A DNA stretch of 64,000 nt from Holophagae bacterium (GCA_029263455.1 JAJCXM010000003.1:353831-417830); one strand, 5' to 3'. Positions 1-8,385 are shown, numbered from the stretch's first letter. The notes: generated by a model from the letters alone, not told the origin. Numbers and translations are program-made.

Positions 1-143
1 ATCAGGAGGAGCACCATCGCACCCATTCCTTCGACGATGAAATGGCACGTTTGGCAAACATCTGGGGGTTTGATTGGAGTTCGGGCGGTTAGGAATCAGT
101 CGCCCGACGCTGCGCTCTGGGCTCGACGTTTTATGGAACCCTG

Positions 144-181
144 CCCCACCCCTTACCCGACTGCGTCGGCATCGGGGTGGG
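144..181. repeat. Imperfect hairpin, REP-like
   Basis: The outer arms CCCACCCC and GGGGTGGG enclose inner arms CCGAC and GTCGG around a TGC loop, giving a two-stage stem. There is no T-tract, so it is not a classical terminator. It looks like a dispersed palindromic intergenic element. Copy number elsewhere in the genome cannot be seen here. Confidence 0.5.
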
Positions 182-294
182 CTACCGGGTCAGTCGGCCT
201 GCGGCCTCTTTGGAGTATGAATGGTTGAGCGTTTCAATGTTAGGCTTCAGCCTGGAGTTTGGGATGCGAACGTCTCATCCGTGAGATAAAGGAG

Positions 295-314
295 CGCGGG
301 TTTTCCAACCCGCG
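295..314. repeat. Perfect 8-bp hairpin
   Basis: CGCGGGTT and AACCCGCG form a perfect 8-bp stem around a TTCC loop. No T-run follows on either strand, so intrinsic termination is not supported. Function is unknown. Confidence 0.5.
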
Positions 315-515
315 AATCTGTCGATTGATCGGAGCGACAGGTTACGAGTTGCACCCTGAGTGTGAAGGGATCGCATATAACCTCTGGCTAGCCGGCTTCA
401 CTGGTTACGGCGCGCCAAGGAAGCCAAACTCACATTCTTGAAGCTTAAAGCATTGCGCTCGACGAGCAAGCTCATCGAGGTCGTTTCTTCATCTCCTGCG
501 GCGTACTGGTCTAAA

Positions 516-533
516 GCGGCAGCAAGCTGCCGC
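516..533. repeat. GCGGCAGC palindrome
   Basis: GCGGCAGC, two A residues, then GCTGCCGC make an 18-base palindrome just upstream of the compound repeat array. It has no T-tract. It is probably part of a dispersed intergenic repeat. Confidence 0.5.
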
Positions 534-551
534 ACTCCAAATCGGAGCATG

Positions 552-1026
552 TTGCTTGATGCTTGCTTCGTTTTGGAAGAGGGCTAACAGCCTAACCTCC
601 GACACGGATGTCGGACTCACATTCTTGCAGCTTGATGCTTGTAGCTTGTTGCTTGTTGCTTGCTTCGCTATGGATGAGGGCTAACAGCCTAACCTCCGAC
701 ACGGATGTCGGACTCACATTCTTGAAGCTTGCAGCTTGCAGCTTGTTGCTTGTTGCTTGTTGCTTGCTGCTTGCTTCGCTTTGGATGAGGGCTAACAGCC
801 TAACCTCCGACACGGATGAGGCCGTCGCATAAGTGACTTCAAGCGTCTCTAATGTGAGTCCGAGCTTCTAGCATGAGGTTCGAAGTCTTTTGTTTCTATG
901 CACTTAGGAACTCACCAACTGTACGGACATGCTGTTTTGAGCAAATTTGACGACTTATGAGACAGCCTCACGGATGTCGGACTCACATTCTTGAAGCTTG
1001 CAGCTTGTTGCTTGTTGCTTGCTGCT
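552..1026. repeat. Compound array: 63-bp core plus heptamer runs
   Basis: A core of about 63 bp occurs at 565-627, at 662-724 and, split by an insertion, at 773-818 plus 977-993. Each core contains the palindrome TCCGACA-CGGA-TGTCGGA. Between cores are runs of 7-bp units of the type AGCTTGC/TGCTTGT, 34 bp long after core 1 and 48 bp long after core 2. The 14-bp difference is two heptamers, so copy-number change by whole units is visible. The last heptamer run (994-1026) ends exactly at the stop codon of the leftward thioredoxin gene. Open frames across the array are low-complexity and are not believed to be genes. Confidence 0.85.
819..968. mobile_element. 150-bp MITE-like insertion
   Basis: The left end AGGCCGTCGCATAAGT (819-834) matches the reverse complement of the right end ACTTATGAGACAGCCT (953-968) at 14 of 16 positions. 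The octamer CACGGATG lies immediately outside both ends (811-818 and 969-976), as a target-site duplication would. Deleting the element and one octamer restores an uninterrupted core of the repeat array, which is strong evidence for a real insertion. No open frame fits inside, so it would be non-autonomous and mobilised in trans by a transposase not present in the window. The transposase family is not assigned. Confidence 0.8.
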
Positions 1027-1740
1027 TCACCAGGATTTTGAGAGTTTTTCCACGTACTGCAAGACCTCGAAACCGTTGCCATCGCGTTTTTTTCGGCCAT
1101 TCTCGTCGTAGAGCTGGAGGTACGGGATCGAATTGACGCCGTACTGTTTAGTGACAGGCGTTCCCCATTTGACAATGTCTATTTTTTTGACCGCGACCTT
1201 GTCGGGATATTTACGGGCAAGCGCTTCCAAACGCGGCGTTAGTTGACGGCATGGTCCGCACCAATCTGCATAAAAATCGAAAACAACCCAGCGCCCTTTT
1301 TCCATGTGATCTTTGACGTCAACTTGTTGGCCAGGAATGCCGATTTTATCAATGATGGGCCCGCTTCGAGCAGAATCGCTAGAATCAGTAGAATCGTCTG
1401 ATCCACCAACCTCCACGAAAGAAGAAGATGCTCGCGGTGACAAGGCCTTTAACTCTTCATTGGTTATGACAATCGCCTTACGATCGATCACCGGTCGAGG
1501 CGCTGGCTCAAGTGACTGACCCGGGAAAAAAGTTAAAAATACATCGGGACTCACCTTTTTCATGCGCTCCCAATCGACCATTCCTTGACTCAGGAACATC
1601 TTTTGGCCTTGCTCCATTTGGCAACAAACCATGCTGCGCTCCAGGCTCACCTGTTGCGCCTGAACGGTGGTTCCATCCAATAAAACAACCTGCATGGTTT
1701 CGGGCGCCCAAGAGATAATCATCAAGAAAAAAACGAGCAT
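1027..1740 (-). CDS. Secreted thioredoxin-fold protein
   Basis: This 237-residue protein has a short hydrophobic N-terminus compatible with export. A variable Ser/Asp-rich linker (about residues 105-127) leads into a C-terminal thioredoxin domain (about 138-237). The active site WCGPC is at 160-164, and the cis-proline of the fold is in SIPYL near residue 206. It should act as a thiol-disulfide oxidoreductase outside the cytoplasm. The first 100 residues include a CC pair at 39-40 and are not recognised. The start is supported by GGAGG seven bases upstream of the ATG. The stop codon abuts the heptamer repeat array downstream, so the 3' UTR consists of repeats. Confidence 0.85.
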   Translation of the reverse strand: MLVFFLMIISWAPETMQVVLLDGTTVQAQQVSLERSMVCCQMEQGQKMFLSQGMVDWERMKKVSPDVFLTFFPGQSLEPAPRPVIDRKAIVITNEELKALSPRASSSFVEVGGSDDSTDSSDSARSGPIIDKIGIPGQQVDVKDHMEKGRWVVFDFYADWCGPCRQLTPRLEALARKYPDKVAVKKIDIVKWGTPVTKQYGVNSIPYLQLYDENGRKKRDGNGFEVLQYVEKLSKSW

Positions 1741-1960
1741 GGTGGAGCCTCCATTCAGCTCATATCATAGTTCCTGAGCCACTTTTAGGTCAAACAACCA
1801 CACATGCAATATTTTGCACTTGATATTGGTCTTTTCCACGCGACATTGTTTTTTTCACCAAAATCCGCATTGAACTCATGACAAACCCCGCATATCCAGC
1901 ACTTAGAGATGTCCGCAGGTTGGCAGAATTTTTGCTCTAGTGCTTCCCAAGGGGGATTCC

Positions 1961-2311
1961 ATGAAGATCCATGTTGAGCGAGCTGACCGTATCGAGTTCA
2001 AGAACCCATTGCCAAGCTCAATTGATGGCGAGATTAAGGGGCGTATCCACAATGTCAGTGAGACTGGCTGTAAGGTCAATGCTGGTTCTTGGGTAAAAGT
2101 GAACAGCACGGTTCACCGCATCGCTATCTCTTCTGAACAGGAAGAAATATCCGTCGGCGGGCAAATTGTTCGTGCACGCATGATCCCCGAAGAACACGGC
2201 TCAGTTTACGAACTCGGTATCCGATTTCAACAGGACGATCCAGCACTTGCTCACTTGCAAGATTGGTTACAGCGCATACAACAAGAGCAGTTGAATCAGG
2301 TCCATCATTAA
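1961..2311 (+). CDS. PilZ domain protein
   Basis: This is a 116-residue single-domain protein. NVSETG at 31-36 matches the (D/N)xSxxG motif of PilZ domains, and the GIRF strand at 86-89 is also typical. PilZ domains usually bind cyclic di-GMP and act on motility or surface targets. The basic N-terminal RxxxR motif is imperfect here (ERADR), so ligand binding is not certain. The ATG at 1961 is chosen because AAGGGGG lies just upstream; a GTG at 1940 is a poorer alternative. Its stop codon overlaps that of the convergent proline dehydrogenase gene by 4 bp (TTAA). Confidence 0.8.
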   Translation: MKIHVERADRIEFKNPLPSSIDGEIKGRIHNVSETGCKVNAGSWVKVNSTVHRIAISSEQEEISVGGQIVRARMIPEEHGSVYELGIRFQQDDPALAHLQDWLQRIQQEQLNQVHH

Positions 2312-3213
2312 CGATTAAAGAAGATCGCTTTAAAGAAAGTGCCTGCTAAGGCCGGATTTTCTTTTAATCGACGGGTTGAATAGCCATACCAATCCGCGCC
2401 GTAGGGCACATAAATACGAACTTTGTGACCCGCATCTCTTAATCGGTTGCGGACATTTTCGCGCACGCCCAACAACATTTGGAACTCATACTGATCGGTT
2501 TTCATGCCGCGTTGCTCGATGATCTTTTCAGCTGCTTCTATCAGAAAGTCATCATGGGTCGCTATTCCCACATAAGCATTCTTATCAAACATAGCCGTCA
2601 ATCCGGTTACGTAGTTATCACGGATCTCCTGATAGCCCTTAAATGCATGTTCTTCTGACTCAACATAAATGCCCTTGCATAACCTGAAGTTAGATTCACC
2701 GTTATCGGTAACACCCGTTATGTCAGATATGGTGCGACGCAAATAGGCCTGCAAGACTACACCCACATTTTGACCGTACTGCGCTCTAAACCGTTCATAC
2801 ATCTGAATGGTTAGGCTGGTACAAGGCGTATCTTCCATGTCGAGGCGCATGAAATTCCCAAACTTAACGGTTTCTATGAGCAGTTTTTCCAAGGTATCGC
2901 TACATTTCTTGTCATCTAGAAGTAGGCCAAAGAAGGTGGGTTTAATGGAGATATTTGAGTCAAGTGTATGTTCATCAATCGCTTGTAACGTTTCAAGGTA
3001 GCCCTGATAGGATTGATCGACCTGATCAAAACTGGTCACAAATTCACCTAACAAGTCTAAGGTGGCGCAAAAACCTTCGTTGTTGAGGCGTTTGACACAA
3101 CTAATCGCATCAGCCAAAGATGCGCCAGCAATATACGGACGCGATAAACGCGCAACAATTGGCTTGGGCACCAACGGCAATGTGCGAACAATCAAGTGAT
3201 CCAGCAATCCCAT
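2308..3213 (-). CDS. Proline dehydrogenase
   Basis: This is a stand-alone FAD-dependent proline dehydrogenase of 301 residues, oxidising proline to delta-1-pyrroline-5-carboxylate and passing electrons to the respiratory chain. The family signature YVPYGADWYGYSTRRLKENP begins near residue 268, and the paired arginines that bind the substrate carboxylate fall at about 281-282. The length matches monofunctional PRODH enzymes rather than the bifunctional PutA. The P5C dehydrogenase partner is not in the window. The start at 3213 is preferred to an in-frame codon eight residues earlier, because GGAGGAAG sits five bases upstream of it. Confidence 0.92.
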   Translation of the reverse strand: MGLLDHLIVRTLPLVPKPIVARLSRPYIAGASLADAISCVKRLNNEGFCATLDLLGEFVTSFDQVDQSYQGYLETLQAIDEHTLDSNISIKPTFFGLLLDDKKCSDTLEKLLIETVKFGNFMRLDMEDTPCTSLTIQMYERFRAQYGQNVGVVLQAYLRRTISDITGVTDNGESNFRLCKGIYVESEEHAFKGYQEIRDNYVTGLTAMFDKNAYVGIATHDDFLIEAAEKIIEQRGMKTDQYEFQMLLGVRENVRNRLRDAGHKVRIYVPYGADWYGYSTRRLKENPALAGTFFKAIFFNR

Positions 3214-3377
3214 ATATCTTCCTCCCACCTGGCGCACAGATTCTCACACACGCATTAAGAATACAACAACCCAAAAGCGACTATTTAATGCATTCGCATG
3301 CTGCTATTGAAGCGATCGCTATTGTAGAGTAGTGGCAAGCGACCGTGCGTCGCGAAAAAGATTGAGGCAGGTCCCTA

Positions 3378-3980
3378 TTGGCAAGTAAGCGCAGCAAGAA
3401 CAAAGTGTATCTGGTCGAGACGAGTGAAGGTCAGTATCGAACCTTTACAGATTGGGCCTCCTGCGAAAAATATGTTCATGGCCGCCACGTTAGTTTCGCC
3501 GGTGGCGCCAATGAGCCCGAAGCCCTAGCTAAGCTGCTGAGGTCAAAGACAAAAAATGTGAGTCGCGAAAAGAAAGTTCGCAGCCCTGCTCCCGATTTAC
3601 CCACTATCGGCATTTGCTCGGATGCTGGAACAAAAGGAAACCCGGGCCCGTGTGAATACCAGATCACCGACTTGGATGGACATCAGTTGGAACACAAATT
3701 TCTTGGCGTTCACTCAAATAACTACGCCGAGCTGGCGGGCATAGGTGCCATGGTCCAATATGCCATTCGCTCTGCACACGAGCTCTTATGGACGGATTCA
3801 AAAATCGCCATGGGATGGATTAGTACAGGTAGAGTGGGAGAAACGGTTCACGAACGCGAAGTCATCATCAAAATGGCAAAAAAAATACAACAATTGCTCG
3901 ATGAACACCCCAGCATCCAGCTCAAAAAATGGCATACGCGCCGTTGGGGAGAGATACCAGCCGATTTTGGTCGCAAGTGA
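3378..3980 (+). CDS. RNase H with viroplasmin-like N-terminus
   Basis: This 200-residue protein has two domains. Residues 8-50 resemble the caulimovirus viroplasmin/RNase H N-terminal domain, which binds RNA-DNA hybrids. Residues 75-200 are a type I RNase H domain with the DEDD set at D82, E118, D140 and D196. It would degrade the RNA strand of RNA-DNA hybrids in the cytoplasm. The first catalytic motif is SDAGTKGNPG, where many members have D-G. The chain ends four residues after the last aspartate, so the usual C-terminal helix is short. The start is a TTG preceded by AGGCAGG. The CYTH gene follows two bases after the stop. Confidence 0.85.
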   Translation: MASKRSKNKVYLVETSEGQYRTFTDWASCEKYVHGRHVSFAGGANEPEALAKLLRSKTKNVSREKKVRSPAPDLPTIGICSDAGTKGNPGPCEYQITDLDGHQLEHKFLGVHSNNYAELAGIGAMVQYAIRSAHELLWTDSKIAMGWISTGRVGETVHEREVIIKMAKKIQQLLDEHPSIQLKKWHTRRWGEIPADFGRK

Positions 3981-3982
3981 CA

Positions 3983-4504
3983 ATGGCAAAAAACATCGAA
4001 ATAAAAGCTCGCCAAACTGATGCGCAGCAATTCGAGAAGGCCGGTGAATTGGCTGATCAGCCGCTGTCTGTTTTTGATCAGATGGACGTCTTTTTTGGCA
4101 CGCGCTTCGGGATGCTAAAGCTGCGAATACAAACCGACACAAAAGCTCACTTAATCGCATATCAACGGGAGACCTGCGATGGACCTAAGCTTTCAAGTTA
4201 CGAAATTGCAGAAGTAGAGGATGCGGAAACCATGGAACGTGTCTTACGACAGTCTTTGGGATGCACCGGTCGTGTAGAAAAGACGCGCAGGTTATGGATC
4301 ATAGGCCAGACACGCATCCATTTTGATGAGGTCAAAGGGCTCGGCAACTTCATTGAACTTGAGGTTGTGTTAGATGAGCGACAAAGCCAGGAGGATGGAC
4401 ACACCATTGCAAGACAGATGATGCGGCAATTGGACATCAAAGAATTGGACCTCATTTCTGAGTCGTACGTGGATCTAATTCGGCAAATGAATACAAATCC
4501 ATAA
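3983..4504 (+). CDS. CYTH domain protein (CyaB-like)
   Basis: This 173-residue protein has the hallmarks of the CYTH triphosphate tunnel fold. There is an N-terminal charged strand (NIEIKAR), a YQR segment in the middle, and the late motif FDEVKGLGNFIELEV. The family includes class IV adenylate cyclases, thiamine triphosphatases and inorganic triphosphatases, and sequence alone does not decide between them. The start at 3983 lies two bases after the RNase H stop, so the two genes are probably co-transcribed and translationally coupled. An upstream in-frame ATG inside the RNase H gene is rejected. Confidence 0.8.
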   Translation: MAKNIEIKARQTDAQQFEKAGELADQPLSVFDQMDVFFGTRFGMLKLRIQTDTKAHLIAYQRETCDGPKLSSYEIAEVEDAETMERVLRQSLGCTGRVEKTRRLWIIGQTRIHFDEVKGLGNFIELEVVLDERQSQEDGHTIARQMMRQLDIKELDLISESYVDLIRQMNTNP

Positions 4505-4645
4505 GCCAAGAATAATATGTGATTATGGTCATCTTTAGCGGGAATCAAAAAATGCAGGCACAAATGTTCCCCAAGTGATGACAGAATCATGGGAGGATAA
4601 CAAAACAAAAGAACACGCCCAACTTGGCGACTAGAGGTGACCTGA

Positions 4646-6397
4646 ATGAACATCGTGCGAACCGTGACATTGACCTTAATTCTCATCGGAACCAGCCTGT
4701 CTGCGCAGGTTGTCATCAACGAAGTCATGATTAATCCAAGCACTGGGGAACAGTTAGTTGAATTTAAGAATGTGGGCGCTGGGGTCGCGGACCTTAGTAA
4801 TTTCTGGATGTGCCAATTCCCGACTTATGAGCAGTTAGGCGCAGGCTTAAGTATCGAACCGGGCGAATTTGCCGTGCTACATATGGGTCAATCCGGTACC
4901 AATACATCCACTGATTGGTTCTTATCCACAAGTATGTCACTTGGCGTCGCGGACGGTGAGCTAGGGCTTTACAATACCAATGACTTTGGTAATAGTGCGG
5001 CCATTGTGAGTTACCTACAATGGGGATCGGGCAACCATACCCGCGCATCTGTTGCCGTTACCGCCGGCATCTGGCAAGACGCGAATGATTTTGTACCTGC
5101 TCCGGCCGCAGATCAATCCATCGGACTCGACGACATGGCTGTCAGCCCTTTCCAGTCAAGTGATTGGTTGACTCAGAGCTCGCCATCGTTTGGCGTCGAG
5201 AACGGCACTGTCGCCCATGCGGAGAGCGAGCTACCTGTCAGTCATTTTGCTCAACTCGACGGACATTCGGTGGTACCTGCATTCGCGACTGGGGAACGTG
5301 GTTTGGCCAGCTTCTCGTTTAATCCATTGACCAACAACTTGTCTTACAACCTGATTCACCATCTAATTGACGCCAGCTTGATTTCAATCAATGGCCCTGC
5401 CCTAGCCGGGACAGCGGGCCCACAACTATTTGGTCTTGGTACGCCCCATCAAGCCATCAGCGGGCAAGTCCACCTTTCAAACGCCGAGGCTGCAGATTTG
5501 GAAGCAGGTCTCTTGTATATCGAAATCAACACCATGTCGGCCGCCGGTCCCGAGATCCGAGGACAGATTCGAGCTTCATCATCTCTATGGAGCGATGTGA
5601 ACGAGAGTCAGGAAGTCCCACCTACCGGATCGTCAGCCATCGGCATTACTTATATAACCTATGATCAAGACACAAATATGCTTGATGTGCGCGTCGTTCA
5701 CGATGTCAGCACCGTTACTATCTCACATATCCACGGACCTGCCCCCCCAGGAACCAATGCCGGTGTTGTTTTTACACTCACGGTTGGACCAACCATTATC
5801 GAGGGCTCATTCCTGCTAACGGCGGGTCAGGAAGACGACTTATTAGCGGGGAACTATTACATCAATATTCACAGCACGGCTTTTCCTAGTGGCGAGATAC
5901 GAGGCCAGATCTTCCCTGCCCAGATCCATTTGGCCAGCCTGACTGGCCGTCAAGAAGTTCCCATGACACACGCTCCAGCCTTTGGGCTTGGATTAGCTAT
6001 ATATGATGAGAGCCTGGATGAATCGATGACTCAAGTCTTCCACGCAGTGCCCACGCCGACAGCTGCTCATATTCACGGGCCCGCGGCGGCTGGAAGCAAT
6101 GCCGGCGTCCTCTTCAATTTAGGTACGCCCACCTCTCCCATCCTTTCGTCCAACGCCTTGAGCGCTCAAAACGAAAGTGACTTGTTAGCTGGCCTCTTCT
6201 ATTTCAACGTACATGATGCCTTGTATCCGGCGGGCGTGACTCGGGGTCAGATCCATCAAATCAATGCAACGGCTTCCGCCCCATTGATTGCCTTTGCGTC
6301 AGATTGGCGGTTGTTTAGTGCCTGTTTTGGCACCACCTTGACCATCATCGAGATTCTTGAGTTTGCAGAAGCAAATTATGTCTGCCCTAACCCGTAG
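4646..6397 (+). CDS. Secreted lamin-tail and triple CHRD protein
   Basis: This 583-residue protein has a signal peptide ending near residue 20, followed by a lamin-tail domain (about 21-130; note VINEVM and LVEFKN). Three CHRD domains follow at about 201-308, 316-423 and 430-537. Each CHRD carries the HIHGPA motif (full in the second and third, degenerate in the first) and ends with an RGQI strand. A final 30-residue tail with two cysteines (553-583) may be a sorting or anchoring segment. The protein is probably exported or surface-bound with an adhesive or structural role. GAGGTGA lies upstream of the ATG. It stands alone. Confidence 0.85.
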   Translation: MNIVRTVTLTLILIGTSLSAQVVINEVMINPSTGEQLVEFKNVGAGVADLSNFWMCQFPTYEQLGAGLSIEPGEFAVLHMGQSGTNTSTDWFLSTSMSLGVADGELGLYNTNDFGNSAAIVSYLQWGSGNHTRASVAVTAGIWQDANDFVPAPAADQSIGLDDMAVSPFQSSDWLTQSSPSFGVENGTVAHAESELPVSHFAQLDGHSVVPAFATGERGLASFSFNPLTNNLSYNLIHHLIDASLISINGPALAGTAGPQLFGLGTPHQAISGQVHLSNAEAADLEAGLLYIEINTMSAAGPEIRGQIRASSSLWSDVNESQEVPPTGSSAIGITYITYDQDTNMLDVRVVHDVSTVTISHIHGPAPPGTNAGVVFTLTVGPTIIEGSFLLTAGQEDDLLAGNYYINIHSTAFPSGEIRGQIFPAQIHLASLTGRQEVPMTHAPAFGLGLAIYDESLDESMTQVFHAVPTPTAAHIHGPAAAGSNAGVLFNLGTPTSPILSSNALSAQNESDLLAGLFYFNVHDALYPAGVTRGQIHQINATASAPLIAFASDWRLFSACFGTTLTIIEILEFAEANYVCPNP

Positions 6398-6530
6398 CCA
6401 AGCAGAATTTTTGTTGCCTTACAAACTAAGCGACACCAAGTCATGTCTGGCAAGCGAGACAGGTTTTCGACTCCGCCGCTGTAGCTAATGGGTTAGAATG
6501 GCCGTTTTACGGATGACAGGAGACAGCACA

Positions 6531-6887
6531 TTGACTGAAGAAAGCGAACAAAACACCCCAATTTCTTTCGACGATTTCCTTAAAGTTGAGATGCGCGTGG
6601 CTAAGATCATGCAATGCGAGCGAGTGCCCAAATCTAAAAAACTACTGCGCATGGACGTCGATTTAGGCACCGAAACACGTCAAATTGTGGCGGGACTAGC
6701 CCCTTGGTACCTACCCGAAGAGATGGTGGGTCGACGTGTCGTGGTTGTGGCAAACCTTGCACCGGTTAAACTCATGGGTCTTGAGTCTAACGGTATGATC
6801 TTAGCCGCAACCGCAGCGACGGAAGCAGCCGTACCGGTTCTGTTAAGTGTCCCTGAAGGCAGCCAACTGGGAGCAAAAGTAAGTTAG
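6531..6887 (+). CDS. tRNA-binding (OB-fold) protein, MetRS C-terminal-like
   Basis: This small protein (118 residues) is a single tRNA-binding OB domain of the MetRS C-terminal/CsaA/Arc1p type. The pattern FLKVEMRVAKI, then SKKLLRMDVDLG, QIVAGLA and NLAPVKLMGLESNGMILAA is characteristic. Stand-alone copies can serve as a trans tRNA-binding or dimerisation module for methionyl-tRNA synthetase, or as a chaperone (CsaA). The context does not decide. The TTG at 6531 is chosen because AGGAGA is seven bases upstream; an ATG at 6498 would add 11 residues. The next gene begins on the base after the stop. Confidence 0.8.
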   Translation: MTEESEQNTPISFDDFLKVEMRVAKIMQCERVPKSKKLLRMDVDLGTETRQIVAGLAPWYLPEEMVGRRVVVVANLAPVKLMGLESNGMILAATAATEAAVPVLLSVPEGSQLGAKVS

Positions 6888-7535
6888 ATGTCTTTGACCA
6901 AAGACAATTATGTGAACTATTTCCGCGCGGTCGAGCTACATTGGTCGATTCGCAGAGAACGACAAATTATTGTTTCCCCCATCGAATTTGACGCCATTGA
7001 CACATGGCATCAATCTCAAGTGCCGCTGCCAGTTGTGCTACGAGCCATCGATCAATTCCTTGAGCGTAAGGCAAAAGCAAAACGGCCACGCAGTATTCTG
7101 CTCAACCATGCCCATAAGGATGTTGAGCGGGTGCACCACGAATACCAACAACTGCACACTGGTCTCGCTGCCGGCGAAGCCGACTCAGGTGGCCTGACAA
7201 GCATCATTCGACGATTAACACGCAAACTCAATCAATTAGCCCGGTCTTGGCCCGCATGTGAACAAGCCAGCCTCGATATTGCCAATAATTTGAAAAAATT
7301 AGACATTGAAAGCCTTACTTCGTTAGCGGATGTGGAAGAGACCTTAATGAAGTGGGACAAGCAATTAATCGATGAATTTGAAGCGCAGATGAATGCATCC
7401 GAGCGCGTGCAACTTGTTTCAGATTTAGATGAGCTGATGGCCGACGATGACGACGTAAAATTGCGTGATCGCGTATGGCGCGATATGGTACGGTATCACT
7501 TCGATATTCCACGTCTAACCACCCTTGGAAACTAA
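6888..7535 (+). CDS. Unknown protein next to DnaC-like ATPase
   Basis: I do not recognise this 215-residue protein. It is soluble, charged and predicted helical, with an N-terminal block (about residues 1-90) containing paired aromatic and arginine residues and a PLPVVLRAIDQF helix. The second half is acidic. It starts directly after the tRNA-binding gene and stops four bases before the DnaC-like ATPase, so the three genes are one transcript. By analogy with helicase-loader gene pairs it may be a DNA-replication or primosome accessory factor. That is inference from position only. Confidence 0.65.
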   Translation: MSLTKDNYVNYFRAVELHWSIRRERQIIVSPIEFDAIDTWHQSQVPLPVVLRAIDQFLERKAKAKRPRSILLNHAHKDVERVHHEYQQLHTGLAAGEADSGGLTSIIRRLTRKLNQLARSWPACEQASLDIANNLKKLDIESLTSLADVEETLMKWDKQLIDEFEAQMNASERVQLVSDLDELMADDDDVKLRDRVWRDMVRYHFDIPRLTTLGN

Positions 7536-7539
7536 CACT

Positions 7540-8385
7540 ATGACCTGCCCCATTTGCCAAGGAAAAGGATTCACGACAAGCCAAAAAGGCATGTACGAAA
7601 TCGTGATTGCTTGCAGCTGTCAGAGAAAAGCAAAGATCCAACAGCAGCTAGATAACAGCAGTATTCCGCGTAAATACCAGCGATACACCTTGTCAAAAAA
7701 GTCGGAAGACGGCCGTACACCCTTTAAGGAAGCGGAGGGCTTTTACGTTCGCGGACTCTCCGATGAAGATGCCGATGCGTTACGTCAATGTAAGATGTCT
7801 CAAAAGAAGGCATTATCGCTGTGCCGCGCCCGCTTTACGAGCTACATGACCATGCTCGATCAGCCACCGGCTTCCGAACTACCAGGCCTAATGCTTTCAG
7901 GTACTTGCGGCATTGGTAAGACCCATTTGGCTGCCACATTATTAACAGACTTGGTGTGGTCCGGACTCACCCCAGTCATGTTCATCGAATACACGCAGTT
8001 ATTGCGACGCCTCCGTTATAGTTATGGGTCTAAGGACATCACCGAAGAGGACATCTTAGAACCATTAGTTAAGGCAAAAGTGCTAGTCCTAGATGATTTA
8101 GGTGCACAGGCTAGTGACAATCAGACATGGGTCCAAGACATTCTGGGATATTTGCTAAACGAACGCTATGGTGCGATGTTGCCCACCATCATCACCACAA
8201 ACTTCCCAGATGAAGATAGCGAGGACGCCAAGGGTGCAAGGGCGTCTGGGCCTTATTTGACTGATCGAATTGGGACGCGGTTGCGATCGAGAATCAGAGA
8301 GATGTGCCCCTTGATCACGATGCATGGCTTGGACCTGCGTCAATTGATTGAAACGGCGAAACCGCAAAGCGGTCCAAAATCGTGA
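7540..8385 (+). CDS. DnaC/IstB-like AAA+ ATPase
   Basis: This 281-residue protein begins with a likely zinc site (C3, C6, C25 and C27), followed by an AAA+ core. Walker A GTCGIGKT is at 121-128, Walker B VLVLDDLG at 181-188 and the sensor region TTNF at 219-222. The RIGTRLRSRIRE segment near 243-254 is typical of the DnaC/DnaI helicase-loader branch. No transposase (IstA) gene is adjacent, so a helicase-loader role in replication is more likely than an IS21 helper. The start is an ATG four bases after the upstream stop. Its end overlaps the next gene by GTGA. Confidence 0.85.
   Translation: MTCPICQGKGFTTSQKGMYEIVIACSCQRKAKIQQQLDNSSIPRKYQRYTLSKKSEDGRTPFKEAEGFYVRGLSDEDADALRQCKMSQKKALSLCRARFTSYMTMLDQPPASELPGLMLSGTCGIGKTHLAATLLTDLVWSGLTPVMFIEYTQLLRRLRYSYGSKDITEEDILEPLVKAKVLVLDDLGAQASDNQTWVQDILGYLLNERYGAMLPTIITTNFPDEDSEDAKGARASGPYLTDRIGTRLRSRIREMCPLITMHGLDLRQLIETAKPQSGPKS

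Larger units (their letters stand above)
1..551. other. Non-coding region with hairpins
   Basis: I see no convincing gene here. The short open frames lack ribosome binding sites and protein-like composition. The stretch carries at least three separate perfect or near-perfect palindromes (listed separately) and a degenerate fragment of the downstream repeat near 429-445 (ACTCACATTCTTGAAGCTT). This density of unrelated palindromes is typical of intergenic REP-like sequence rather than of a decayed gene. Confidence 0.6.

Noticed and set aside
37..441. Two short rightward open frames
   Set aside because: They run through palindromic intergenic sequence, lack ribosome binding sites and show no protein-like pattern.
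592..832. Open frames on both strands across the heptamer repeats
   Set aside because: They are translations of a low-complexity repeat with near-identical halves and no ribosome binding site; the repeat explains them.
552..1026. Possible CRISPR array
   Set aside because: The segments between cores are heptamer runs rather than unique spacers, units are too few and no cas genes are nearby.
4198..4743. A 181-codon leftward frame over the CYTH gene and the next gene's start
   Set aside because: It covers the real CYTH reading frame and a well-placed ribosome site and signal peptide on the other strand.
7540..8385. IS21-type IstB transposition helper
   Set aside because: No IstA transposase or IS ends are present and the gene sits in a housekeeping-like operon.
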